Shown one piece after another: positions 8,195 to 15,624 of a DNA stretch of 41,425 bases (position 1 is its first letter; the number at the start of each line of letters is the position of its first letter). A program made the translations under genes and the position numbers. A model generated the notes under the pieces. The model was given only the letters and a program-made list of their open reading frames with translations. It had not been told where the DNA came from and ran no database searches. The DNA is from Aeromonas australiensis (GTDB lineage: Bacteria; Pseudomonadota; Gammaproteobacteria; Enterobacterales; Aeromonadaceae), in assembly GCF_000819725.1 (NCBI RefSeq), contig NZ_CDDH01000090.1, positions 1 through 41,425 of the forward strand. The letters are read 5' to 3'.

Positions 8195-8723
8195 CACACT
8201 CTTATACACAAGTCCTCAGCATCGGCTGGGGATTTTTTGAGCTTCTCTCTCATTGTGCGACCCGACCCCCTTCATCAGCCTTTCTCAAGATTCTACCTTT
8301 CCTCTCACTCAACAGGTGTTCTGTATCGTGAGCTGGGTGATGCCCCAACCAGAGTAGCAGTCGCGTCTTGCTAACCCACGTCGGCGTTGGCTCATCGAGG
8401 ATGACCGCAAGCTCTGGAAGTGTGCGGGCATCCGGGTTGAGCTGTTGAGGATGAAAAGCTTGGTGCGGATGAGCGTCATCCTGACCTTTATTGCGTTGTG
8501 GCTACTGTGATTGACGCAGGAGAAGAGGGGGGTGGATAAGGCTCCCCGATATGGTGTGGGCACACAAAAGTCTGGCGATAGCGGGAGGGGCTGGAAGGAG
8601 AGCAAGCCAATAGGGCGAGTCTCGATAGGGATGTAATGGGAGGGCTGGTTTCAGTTACCAACCCTCCTCGAAGGTTATGAGCAGGCGCTGTCTCTTGAGC
8701 ATACAGAGTGGTTCACGAGACAG
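8195..8723 (+). mobile_element. Decayed IS50-group (IS4 family) insertion sequence relic
   Basis: The left edge (8195-8213) matches the 19-bp outside end of IS50/Tn5 at 17 of 19 positions, including the internal DnaA box TTATACACA. The right edge (8723 leftward on the minus strand) reads CTGTCTCGTGAACC, close to the CTGTCTCTTGATCA ends of this group. Between them lie frameshifted pieces of an IS50-like transposase in the same orientation (see the pseudogene entry). At 529 bp the relic is about one third of a full IS50-type element (about 1.5 kb), so most of the catalytic core is deleted. I see no matching 9-bp target duplication. The terminus and transposase matches were judged from memory. 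Confidence 0.75.
8320..8693 (+). pseudogene. Transposase fragments, IS4 family, IS50 group
   Basis: Three pieces can be read on the plus strand. Around 8320-8371 one frame gives YRELGDAPTR, resembling the N-terminal LGD-x-RRT stretch of these transposases (weak). At 8379-8507 the frame gives RRRWLIEDDRKLWK, then AGIRVELLRM, then LVRMSVILTFIALWLL before a stop. This parallels the Tn5 transposase segment containing the catalytic glutamate (RWRIEEFHKAWK ... ERMVSILSFVAVRLL). At 8557-8693, with one frameshift and one stop, it gives WAHKSLA, GGWKESK and WEGWFQLPTLLEGYEQA, matching the C-terminal WAY-x-A / GG-x-x-DSKRTG / LWEGW pattern. The DDE core between the first two pieces is missing. Confidence 0.75.
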
Positions 8724-8756
8724 GCCGATGCTCCCTTATAGGATCGATGGATCCGC

Positions 8757-9692
8757 TTACTTGACGAAATCGACACCCAGCTGGATATCGGCTTTCAGGG
8801 TAGCCAGCATGCCTTCCATCGCTTCCTGCTCGAAGGCGCTCAGCTTGCCGTAATCCAGTACGGTTTCGACGCCGTTCTTGCCCAGCAGTATCGGCTGCGC
8901 GAAGAAGGTGGCATGCTCGCCGTTGCCTTCCACGTAGGCGCACTCAACAACGTTGGCTTCGCCCTGCAGACCCTTGATGAGGGAGAGACCGAAACGGCAA
9001 GCCGCCTGACCCATGGAGAGGGTTGCGGAACCGCCACCGGCCTTGGCTTCTACCACTTCGGTACCGGCATTCTGGATGCGCTTGGTCATGGCTGCCACTT
9101 CTTCAGCGGTGAAGGAAGCGCCTTCAATCTGGGAGAGCAGCGGCAGGATGGTCACGCCACTGTGACCACCGATCACGTTGACGCGAACCTTGTCGATGTT
9201 CAGATCTTTGGCCGCAGCGACGAAAGTTTCGGCGCGGATCACGTCCAGGGTGGTGACACCAAACAGGCGACGTTTGTCATAGACGCCGGCTTTCTTCAGC
9301 ACTTCGGCGGCGATGGCCACAGTGGTGTTGACCGGGTTGGTGATGATGCCGATCAGTGCTTTCGGGCAGGTGGCCGCGCACTTCTCGACCAGATTCTTGA
9401 CGATACCGGCGTTGATATTGAACAGGTCGGAGCGATCCATCCCCGGTTTGCGTGCCACACCGGCGGAGATCAGCACCACATCGGCCCCAACCAGCGCAGG
9501 AGTCGGATCTTCACCGCAGAAGCCCTTGATGGCGACGTCGGTAGGAATATGACTGAGGTCAACGGCCACACCCGGGGTGACCGGGGCGATGTCATACAGG
9601 CTCAGCTCGGAGCCGGCCGGCAGACGGTTTTTCAACAGCAGAGCGAGGGCTTGACCGATGCCACCAGCGGCACCCAGAACGGCAACTTTCAT
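8757..9692 (-). CDS. mdh: NAD-dependent malate dehydrogenase
   Basis: This 311-residue cytosolic TCA-cycle enzyme interconverts malate and oxaloacetate with NAD. The Rossmann motif is GAAGGIG (7-13). Substrate-binding arginines R81, R87 and R153, the relay D150 and catalytic H177 (GGHSG) fall at the same numbers as in Escherichia coli. The ATG at 9692 is preferred over upstream in-frame codons because GGAG lies about 8 bases before it and [11 protein letters not shown] is the family start. The region after the stop is the IS relic, and no clear terminator for mdh is visible, so the insertion may have altered its 3' end. Confidence 0.98.
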   Translation of the reverse strand: MKVAVLGAAGGIGQALALLLKNRLPAGSELSLYDIAPVTPGVAVDLSHIPTDVAIKGFCGEDPTPALVGADVVLISAGVARKPGMDRSDLFNINAGIVKNLVEKCAATCPKALIGIITNPVNTTVAIAAEVLKKAGVYDKRRLFGVTTLDVIRAETFVAAAKDLNIDKVRVNVIGGHSGVTILPLLSQIEGASFTAEEVAAMTKRIQNAGTEVVEAKAGGGSATLSMGQAACRFGLSLIKGLQGEANVVECAYVEGNGEHATFFAQPILLGKNGVETVLDYGKLSAFEQEAMEGMLATLKADIQLGVDFVK

Positions 9693-9913
9693 GATCAACT
9701 CCATGTTTAAGCGTAGGTTTAAGGTTGTTTGTTGTTGTGCGCCCAACCTTAATGGATCCCCCCATAAAAAACAATCTGATAACAGTTGCAGTCACGGGTT
9801 CTGTGAGCCACGAAACATGCGAGCGCAAAAATTGGAGGGAAATAGAAAAAGTTGGAGGAGAAGCACAGTTTTTCTGCACTTCCCCTTACCATAAAGAGGT
9901 AGATCTGAAGGTC

Positions 9914-10576
9914 TCAGGATTGGAATGCCAGCGCCCGTTTTTCACACCAGCGAAAACCAATTGTTAACAATCCGTTCATCGCCAGATAAAGCCCGCCAGC
10001 CACCCCGAACACCGCCAGGGTATCGTAGGTCTGGGCGTTCAACCCCTGCGCCAGCCCCATGATGTCCATGATGGTGATGGTACTGGCGAGGGAGCTCCCC
10101 TTGAGCACCAGGATCACCTCGTTGGAGTAGGCAGGCACCAGACGACGGGCGGCGTGACGCACCTTCATCCACAAGGTCTGGCGGCCGTTAAAACCAAGCG
10201 CCCGGCACGCTTCCACCTCACCGGCCGGGATGGCATCGAGCGCCCCTTTGAACAACCGGGTGGAGTAGGCCGCCGTGTTGAGACCCAGCGCCAGCACGGC
10301 GCAGAACCAGGGCTGCTTGAGCAGCGGCCAGAGCGGGCTGGCTTTCAGCCACTCGAACTGGCCCGGTCCGTAGTAAATCAGGAAGATCTGAATGAGCAGC
10401 GGCGTACCGGTAAAGAGCAACACCCACAGCTGCACCAGCTGGGTCGCTACCGGCAGGCGCAACTCCAGCACCCAGGTCATCAGGGCCGCCAGCACAATCC
10501 CCAGCAGCAGGCTGAACAGGGTCAGCTCCAGCGTGGTGACCAGACCGCCCAGCAACGTAACGAGATACGCTTGCAT
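9914..10576 (-). CDS. artM: Arginine ABC transporter permease ArtM
   Basis: The 220-residue inner-membrane permease is of the polar amino acid (HisM/ArtM) family. About five hydrophobic segments are seen. The cytosolic EAA loop begins EVEACRALGFNGRQTLWMKV (residues about 132-151), where the ATPase docks. It is the last gene of artPIQM and starts 3 bases after the artQ stop, implying translational coupling. The assignment rests on family resemblance plus operon order, which equals that of Escherichia coli. A closely related amino acid such as ornithine or histidine remains possible as substrate. Confidence 0.9.
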   Translation of the reverse strand: MQAYLVTLLGGLVTTLELTLFSLLLGIVLAALMTWVLELRLPVATQLVQLWVLLFTGTPLLIQIFLIYYGPGQFEWLKASPLWPLLKQPWFCAVLALGLNTAAYSTRLFKGALDAIPAGEVEACRALGFNGRQTLWMKVRHAARRLVPAYSNEVILVLKGSSLASTITIMDIMGLAQGLNAQTYDTLAVFGVAGGLYLAMNGLLTIGFRWCEKRALAFQS

Positions 10577-10579
10577 CGG

Positions 10580-11230
10580 TTAACCTCCGTAGCGGCGGGT
10601 GTAGCGGGCAGCCAGCCCGAGGCCGTACTCGCTCACCAGACTGATAGCCAGATAGATGAGGGCCGCAGCGGCATACCAGGTGAACGGCTCATAGGTACTG
10701 GCCGAGGCCATCTGGGCCTGACGCATCATTTCGTTGACCCCGATAAGCGACACCAGCGCGGTATCTTTCAGCAATACCAGCCACTGGTTGCCGAGGCCCG
10801 GCAAGGCGTGGCGCCACGCCTGCGGCAGCACGATGCGAAAGAAGATGTGGCTCTTGCTCAACCCCAGCGCCAGCGCCGCCAACCGTTGCCCGGCAGGCAC
10901 CGCATTAAGCGCCGCCCGCAGGGTCTGGGTCGCATAGCTGGCGAACAGCAGGGAGAGCGCCAGCACGCCACAGGCGAACGGGCTGAACTCCACATACTCG
11001 CCGGTGATGAGGAACAATACCTGGGTCGAGCCGAAGTAGATGAACAGCACCACCAGCAACTCGGGCAGGCCACGGATCAGCGTGGTCAGGGTGGCCACCG
11101 GCCACACCAGCGCACGCTGCTTGCTGAGCTCGGCCGCACTGAACGCCAGTGCCAATGCCATGCCCCCGACCAGTGATGCCAAGGCCAGCCCGAGGGTCAT
11201 CCAGGCTGCATCCAACAACAGGCTCAACAT
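10580..11230 (-). CDS. artQ: Arginine ABC transporter permease ArtQ
   Basis: The 216-residue permease pairs with ArtM to form the transmembrane channel. It has an N-terminal hydrophobic helix (about 8-30), several further segments and an EAA-type loop in which [20 protein letters not shown] (about 118-137) precedes [11 protein letters not shown]. It begins 3 bases after the stop of the binding-protein gene and ends 3 bases before artM, so all four art genes are probably one transcript driven from upstream of artP. Confidence 0.9.
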   Translation of the reverse strand: MLSLLLDAAWMTLGLALASLVGGMALALAFSAAELSKQRALVWPVATLTTLIRGLPELLVVLFIYFGSTQVLFLITGEYVEFSPFACGVLALSLLFASYATQTLRAALNAVPAGQRLAALALGLSKSHIFFRIVLPQAWRHALPGLGNQWLVLLKDTALVSLIGVNEMMRQAQMASASTYEPFTWYAAAALIYLAISLVSEYGLGLAARYTRRYGG

Positions 11231-11233
11231 GGC

Positions 11234-11971
11234 TTACTGCGCGAAGTATTTGTCGAAGATTTTCTGATAGGTGCCGTTGGCCTTGATCTCGGCCAGCCCC
11301 TTGTTCAGTTGAGTCAGCAGCTGCTGATTGCCCTTGGCGACCGCGATGCCAAAGCCGGTACCGAAGTACTTGGCATCGGTCACCGGCGCACCCACCACCG
11401 CATACTCCTTGTGCTGCTTCAGCCAGTCTGCAGCAACCGCAGTATCGGCAAACACACCGTCAATGCGACCATTCATCATGTCGAGGAAGGCGCTCTGATA
11501 ACTGGCATATGGCACGGTCAGCAACCCCTTGCTCACCCAGTTATCCACCAGATAGGACTGATGAGAGGTGCCATTCTGCACGCCGACTGTCTTGTCGGCC
11601 AGCTCTTCCGGCCCCTTGAAGGCATCTTTCTTGGCGACGAATACCGCCGAGTTCTCGTAGTAGATATCGGAGAAATCGACCTGGGCGGAGCGCTCCGGGG
11701 TCACGTCCATGGCGGCGATGGCGGCATCGTAGCGACGGAATTTCAGGCTGGGGATCAGGCTGTCGAAGGCCTGGTTGTGGAAGCTGCACTCCAGCTTGGC
11801 CTGCTCGCAGATGGCGCGGGCCAGATCGATGTCAAAACCCTGAAACTCGTTCTTGTCATCCAGGTATTCGAACGGTGCGTAGGTGGCCTCGGTGGCGAAC
11901 TTGATCTCCTTGGCCATGACGGAGGTACTCAACAGACCCATGGCAGCAACCAACAACAGACTCTTTTTCAT
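11234..11971 (-). CDS. artI: Periplasmic arginine-binding protein of the Art system
   Basis: This is a 245-residue solute-binding protein of family 3 (lysine/arginine/ornithine type). The signal peptide spans residues 1-20 (cleavage at VMA-KE). The mature protein starts with KEIKFATEATYAPFEY and continues with GFDIDLARAIC, DVTPERSAQVDFSDIYYE and the GVQNGTSHQ hinge region, all typical of basic-amino-acid binders. Escherichia coli has two such proteins, ArtI (inside the operon) and ArtJ (separate). By position this is artI. It lies between artP and artQ, 24 bases from artP. Confidence 0.9.
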   Translation of the reverse strand: MKKSLLLVAAMGLLSTSVMAKEIKFATEATYAPFEYLDDKNEFQGFDIDLARAICEQAKLECSFHNQAFDSLIPSLKFRRYDAAIAAMDVTPERSAQVDFSDIYYENSAVFVAKKDAFKGPEELADKTVGVQNGTSHQSYLVDNWVSKGLLTVPYASYQSAFLDMMNGRIDGVFADTAVAADWLKQHKEYAVVGAPVTDAKYFGTGFGIAVAKGNQQLLTQLNKGLAEIKANGTYQKIFDKYFAQ

Positions 11972-11995
11972 GACAGCTTCCTTATCGATTCAATA

Positions 11996-12736
11996 TCAAT
12001 GCATCAAGAATTCGGCAAACCGGCTGGTTTGCGGGGATTGGAAAATGGCAGCGGTGCCGGATTCGATGATCCGCCCCTTCTCCAGATAAATCACCTGACT
12101 GGCCACCTTGCGGGCAAAGTCGACCTCGTGGGTCACCACCACCTGGGTAATGCCGGTCTGGCTGAGGTTACGGATGATCTCGGCCACCTCTTTGGTGATC
12201 TCGGGATCGAGGGCAGCTGTCGGCTCGTCAAACAGCAGCACTTCCGGGTCCATCATCAGGGTCCGGGCAATGGCCACCCGCTGCTGCTGGCCACCGGAGA
12301 GACGGGCAGGCCAGGCATCGCGCTTGTCGGCCAGTTGCAGTTGGGCCAGCAGGTAGGCCCCCTTCTCGATGGCAGCCTCCTTGCTCATGCCAAGCACCTT
12401 GACCGGCGCTTCAATCAGATTCTCCATCACAGTGAGATGTGGCCAGAGATTGTACTGCTGGAACACCATGCCCACCTTGCGACGCAGCAGTTGGGACTGG
12501 CGGTTGAATTCGGCACTAGAGAGGGAGTTCGGGAAAGAAAATTCACTTTCACCAATCCGCAGAACACCCGCATCCGGGGTATCCAGCAGGTTCATCATCC
12601 GTAGCAGGGAACTCTTGCCAGCACCGCTCGGGCCCAGCAACACCAAGGTTTCACCGGGGGATGTCCGAAAGCTGACCTGTTGCAGAACCGGCACCTTGTG
12701 CCAGGACTTTTCGATACCTATTAATTCAATACCCAT
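11996..12736 (-). CDS. artP: Arginine ABC transporter ATPase ArtP
   Basis: The 246-residue ABC ATPase energises arginine uptake from the cytosolic face. The Walker A motif is GPSGAGKSS (35-43), followed by the Q-loop FQQYNLWPHLTV, the signature LSGGQQQRV, Walker B VLLFDEPTAALDPE and the switch histidine in VVTHE. The ATG at 12736 (MGIELIGIEK) matches the Escherichia coli ArtP start; an in-frame TTG nine bases earlier is less likely. A promoter-like sequence and an ARG-box-like palindrome lie directly upstream, so the operon is likely repressed by ArgR with arginine. Confidence 0.94.
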   Translation of the reverse strand: MGIELIGIEKSWHKVPVLQQVSFRTSPGETLVLLGPSGAGKSSLLRMMNLLDTPDAGVLRIGESEFSFPNSLSSAEFNRQSQLLRRKVGMVFQQYNLWPHLTVMENLIEAPVKVLGMSKEAAIEKGAYLLAQLQLADKRDAWPARLSGGQQQRVAIARTLMMDPEVLLFDEPTAALDPEITKEVAEIIRNLSQTGITQVVVTHEVDFARKVASQVIYLEKGRIIESGTAAIFQSPQTSRFAEFLMH

Positions 12737-12746
12737 ACAGCCCAAT

Positions 12747-12801
12747 TGAATAAGTTTTCAAAATTTCATCCCGATTCTATCCCTAATAGAGGTTGATGCA
12801 A
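12747..12801 (-). promoter_or_regulatory. artP promoter with ARG-box-like operator
   Basis: On the minus strand a -35 box TTGCAT (12801-12796), a 16-bp spacer and a -10 box TAGAAT (12779-12774) predict a start near 12767. The palindrome TGAATAAGTTTTCA (12747-12760, plus strand) matches the ARG-box core TGAATAATTATTCA at 12 of 14 positions and would sit at about +7 to +20, where a repressor would block initiation. The ArgR role is inferred from the adjacent argR gene. Confidence 0.6.
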
Positions 12802-12809
12802 GCCATTTT

Positions 12810-12823
12810 TGAATCAATATGCA
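12810..12823. promoter_or_regulatory. Second ARG-box-like palindrome, argR side
   Basis: TGAATCAATATGCA matches the ARG-box core at 11 of 14 positions and lies about 115 bases ahead of the argR start codon, in a stretch with -35-like (TTGATG) sequence. It would fit autoregulation of argR, as known in Escherichia coli, or paired binding with the box at 12747-12760. Confidence 0.4.
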
Positions 12824-12937
12824 GAACAAGCGCCGCTTCCTTGCAAAAAACGGCATATGAATGCAAAATGGCCCCGCTGTTCGTATCTGCCGCCTGTATC
12901 GCACAGGCCGCCACACCTCCTCATTCGTGAGACCAAG

Positions 12938-13408
12938 ATGAAACACAACGACAAGCAAGAAAAACTGGCCAAGGCCTTTAAAGCCTTGCTGAAAGAGGAG
13001 CGCTTTGGCTCCCAGGCAGAAATCGTCACCGCCCTGCAAGAGCTGGGCTTCGAGAACATCAACCAGTCCAAGGTATCGCGCATGCTGAGCCGCTTCGGCG
13101 CCGTTCGCACTCGCAACGCCAAGATGGAGATGGTCTACTGCCTGCCGGTGGAGCTGGGCGTGCCCACCACCTCCAGCCCGCTCAAGAATCTGGTGCTGGA
13201 CGTTGACCACAACGGCGCACTGGTGGTGATCCACACCAGTCCGGGCGCTGCCCAGCTGATCGCTCGCCTGCTCGATTCCCTCGGCAAAGCAGAAGGGATC
13301 CTCGGCACCATAGCCGGTGATGACACCATCTTCATTACCCCGACCAGCGATACCAATATTGAAGAGCTCTATATCTCGGCGCTCGAGTTGTTCGAACAGA
13401 CTCCGTAA
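12938..13408 (+). CDS. argR: Arginine repressor ArgR
   Basis: This is a 156-residue hexameric repressor, the same length as in Escherichia coli. The N-terminal winged helix (about 1-75) has the recognition region [15 protein letters not shown]. The C-terminal domain binds arginine and forms trimers, with conserved [11 protein letters not shown] (about residues 125-135) supplying the arginine-contacting aspartates. The ATG at 12938 gives the family start [18 protein letters not shown]; longer in-frame reading upstream has no family similarity. It is transcribed divergently from artPIQM and ends at a strong terminator shared with the convergent peroxidase gene. Confidence 0.97.
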   Translation: MKHNDKQEKLAKAFKALLKEERFGSQAEIVTALQELGFENINQSKVSRMLSRFGAVRTRNAKMEMVYCLPVELGVPTTSSPLKNLVLDVDHNGALVVIHTSPGAAQLIARLLDSLGKAEGILGTIAGDDTIFITPTSDTNIEELYISALELFEQTP

Positions 13409-13444
13409 TGGTGGCTACCGCGTCATAGCTGGCACGCCAGAACG

Positions 13445-13478
13445 AAAAATCCCGGCCAAGGCCGGGATTTTTGTTTTT
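13445..13478. terminator. Bidirectional terminator between argR and the peroxidase gene
   Basis: AAAATCCCGGCC (13446-13457) and GGCCGGGATTTT (13460-13471) form a perfect 12-bp stem over a nominal 2-base loop, with a T-rich tract on the plus side and an A run on the other. It serves the two convergent genes. Confidence 0.88.
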
Positions 13479-13498
13479 TGCAGCTTCGTCAGGCGGGC

Positions 13499-14404
13499 TT
13501 ATTTGCCCTGCGCCATCAGAAAACCCTCCGATGGGGCGAAGAAAGCCGCACCGGTCACCGCCTTGGTAAAGCGCAGCAGGTGGTCGAAGTGGCTACCCTC
13601 ACCTTTGTACATACTGGCGAGCATGGCGTTGAAGTGCTGCGGTGTACGACAGCAGGAGATAAAGTAGAGCCCCTGCTCGGTCATAGTGCCCCAGGGCATG
13701 CTCTGGCGCAGGATCTCCATGGACTCTCCCTTCGGAGTCTTGAGATTGACCCGCTTGATGTGGGCGGTCAGCGGCTTGGCAGCAGACTCATACTCGATGT
13801 TGTCGGGCTTGGTGCGACCGATAATGTCTTCCTGCTCTTTCTGCGCCAGCTTCTCCCAGTCGCTCATGGCGTGGACCCAGCGCTGGACGTGAATGTAGGA
13901 GCCACCGGCAAACTCGCCATCGGCCAGCAGCGCCACTTCGGCACGGTGTTCATCCTGCGGGTTCTCGGTGCCATCGACGAAACCGGTCAGGTCACGGCAA
14001 TCCAGGTTGCGGAAACCGCGCACCTCTTCGGCCAGCTCTACCAGTCCGGACAGCAGTGCCATCACACGGTGACCAGCGTGGTGCAGCACATCCACCCGAT
14101 CGGCGCGCAGCTGAATAAAGAGATCAAACGGGGTGTTGGGGGCTTCCTGACCGTTGGCGGATTGCGCCATAAAGCTGCGGAACTGGGGCGGACGGGCGGC
14201 AGGGTAGAGACCATCCCAGGCATCGGCGCCAACGGCAACCAGGCCGCTGAAACCGGCCTCGGGGAAATCGGCGGCCACCGCCTGCCACAGGGCAGGCAAT
14301 TTGGCCAGACGGCCGACCAGTTCGGCGGCATCGCCGGTACGATTGAACATCAGATAGAGGGCGTGCAGATTGGGCTCTGCGCAGATCCCGGCTTGGGCTT
14401 TCAT
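13499..14404 (-). CDS. yfeX: Dyp-type heme peroxidase (YfeX-like)
   Basis: The 301-residue protein is a dye-decolorising peroxidase of the cytosolic YfeX branch. The GxxDG-type motif is GFVDGTENP (141-149, catalytic D144). The proximal heme histidine is H215 in LTAHIKR and the distal arginine is R233 (ILRQSMPWG). These numbers agree with Escherichia coli YfeX to within one residue. No Tat or Sec signal is present. YfeX-type enzymes oxidise porphyrinogens and other substrates with peroxide; a proposed heme deferrochelatase role is disputed. The nearby ferric transporter gives an iron-related context but no shared operon. The ribosome-binding site is GGGAGAG. Confidence 0.93.
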   Translation of the reverse strand: MKAQAGICAEPNLHALYLMFNRTGDAAELVGRLAKLPALWQAVAADFPEAGFSGLVAVGADAWDGLYPAARPPQFRSFMAQSANGQEAPNTPFDLFIQLRADRVDVLHHAGHRVMALLSGLVELAEEVRGFRNLDCRDLTGFVDGTENPQDEHRAEVALLADGEFAGGSYIHVQRWVHAMSDWEKLAQKEQEDIIGRTKPDNIEYESAAKPLTAHIKRVNLKTPKGESMEILRQSMPWGTMTEQGLYFISCCRTPQHFNAMLASMYKGEGSHFDHLLRFTKAVTGAAFFAPSEGFLMAQGK

Positions 14405-14507
14405 ATATCTCTCCCCTGAATTGGCGTTAGCGTTATGGGCTATTAGCGTTGCGCGATTATAAACCAGAGTGAATCCAGTTCTTTGATTTCACAACGATAT
14501 CACGGGC

Positions 14508-15542
14508 TCAGGGCAAAAGATCAAACAGGACCAGCGGATGAGGCGCCACCCGGATGCGGGCCCGCATCCCCTCAAGGGGCTCGCCAATGCTCGCCTCCAG
14601 CTGCTGGTCGCCACACTCGCACAGCACCCGGCAGTGATGGCCCAGGAACTGCTGCTCCACCACCTTGAGCGCGCCATCTGCGGCACCCTCCAGCTGTAGC
14701 TGTCGGGGGCGGAGCATCAATTGCAACTGCTCGCCCACCGCGCGGCCATGAGGCTCGCTGCCACAGATAACGCCGAGCGCCGTCTGCACGCAGTGGCTAT
14801 CCACCACCTCGGCGGCCAGATAGTTGACCCCGCCGAGAAACTCCGCCACGAAGCGGTTTTGCGGGCGGCGATAGAGCTGCTCCGGCTGGCCCACCTGTTC
14901 GATGTGGCCTGCGCGAAACAGTGCCAGCCGATCGGCGAAGGCGAATGCCTCCTCCTTGCTGTGACTGACGAAGATGGCGCTGATCCCTTGCTGCTTGAGC
15001 AGGGCACGGATCTCGAGGATCAGCTTCATCCGCACCTGGGTATCAATATTGGAGAATGGCTCATCCAGCAGCATCAGTCGCGGCTTGCACACCAGCGCCC
15101 GGGCGATGGCCACCCGCTGCTGCTGGCCGCCGGAGAGCTGGTGCGGATAACGATCCCCGAGCCCCTGCAAATTGACCAGCGCCAGCGACTCGTCCACCTG
15201 CTGCTGGCGGGCCCGGCGATCGAGCCTGGTCAGACCGAAGCCGATGTTGTCAGCCACCGTCAGGTGGGGAAAGAGGGCATAATCCTGAAAGATCATGCCG
15301 ATATGGCGCGCCTCTGGCGGCACGTGCCCCCCCGGCCCGTCGAGCAGGGTTCCACCGAGGTGAATTGCCCCTTCTGCCAGCGGCAGCAGTCCTGCAATCG
15401 CCTTGAGCAGTGTAGTTTTGCCGCAGCCACTTGCTCCCAGCAAACAGACGATCTCATTGTCTGCCACCGTCAGGGACAGCTGTTCCAGCACATTGCGGCC
15501 GTTGTAACGGCAACTGACATTCTCAACTTGCAAGCAAGACAA
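14508..15542 (-). CDS. fbpC: Ferric iron ABC transporter ATPase (FbpC type)
   Basis: The 344-residue ATPase is of the iron/thiamine/polyamine class. It has Walker [10 protein letters not shown] (36-44), signature LSGGQQQRV, Walker B LMLLDEPF and a C-terminal TOBE-like regulatory domain of about 110 residues. I place the start at the TTG at 15542 because GAGAGGAAG lies just upstream and [17 protein letters not shown] aligns with family starts; an in-frame TTG 33 bases earlier has no such signal. It is the last gene of a three-gene operon, separated by 82 bases from the permease gene. By context it powers Fe3+ import. Confidence 0.88.
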   Translation of the reverse strand: MSCLQVENVSCRYNGRNVLEQLSLTVADNEIVCLLGASGCGKTTLLKAIAGLLPLAEGAIHLGGTLLDGPGGHVPPEARHIGMIFQDYALFPHLTVADNIGFGLTRLDRRARQQQVDESLALVNLQGLGDRYPHQLSGGQQQRVAIARALVCKPRLMLLDEPFSNIDTQVRMKLILEIRALLKQQGISAIFVSHSKEEAFAFADRLALFRAGHIEQVGQPEQLYRRPQNRFVAEFLGGVNYLAAEVVDSHCVQTALGVICGSEPHGRAVGEQLQLMLRPRQLQLEGAADGALKVVEQQFLGHHCRVLCECGDQQLEASIGEPLEGMRARIRVAPHPLVLFDLLP

Positions 15543-15624
15543 AACCGACTTCCTCTCGTTTCTGGCGGTGCGCAACCTTTCGGTTCAGCAGGCCGCGTGC
15601 AATTTCATTAGCCGAGGTGGCGAC

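Noticed and set aside
8309..8605. 98-codon minus-strand ORF between erpA and mdh
   Set aside because: The same DNA reads as decayed IS50-group transposase on the plus strand; the minus ORF shows no family similarity.
8186..8732. 9-bp target-site duplication flanking the IS relic
   Set aside because: The flanks CCTTGATCG and GCCGATGCT do not match, so no duplication is claimed; age or a rearrangement may have erased it.
10154..12604. Long plus-strand ORFs (340 and 431 codons) across artM/artQ and artI/artP
   Set aside because: They are antisense to a complete ABC transporter operon, have His/Gln-rich low-complexity composition typical of shadow frames, and lack motifs.
13317..13667. 116-codon plus-strand ORF after argR
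   Set aside because: It overlaps the argR end, the bidirectional terminator and the peroxidase gene, and has no family features.
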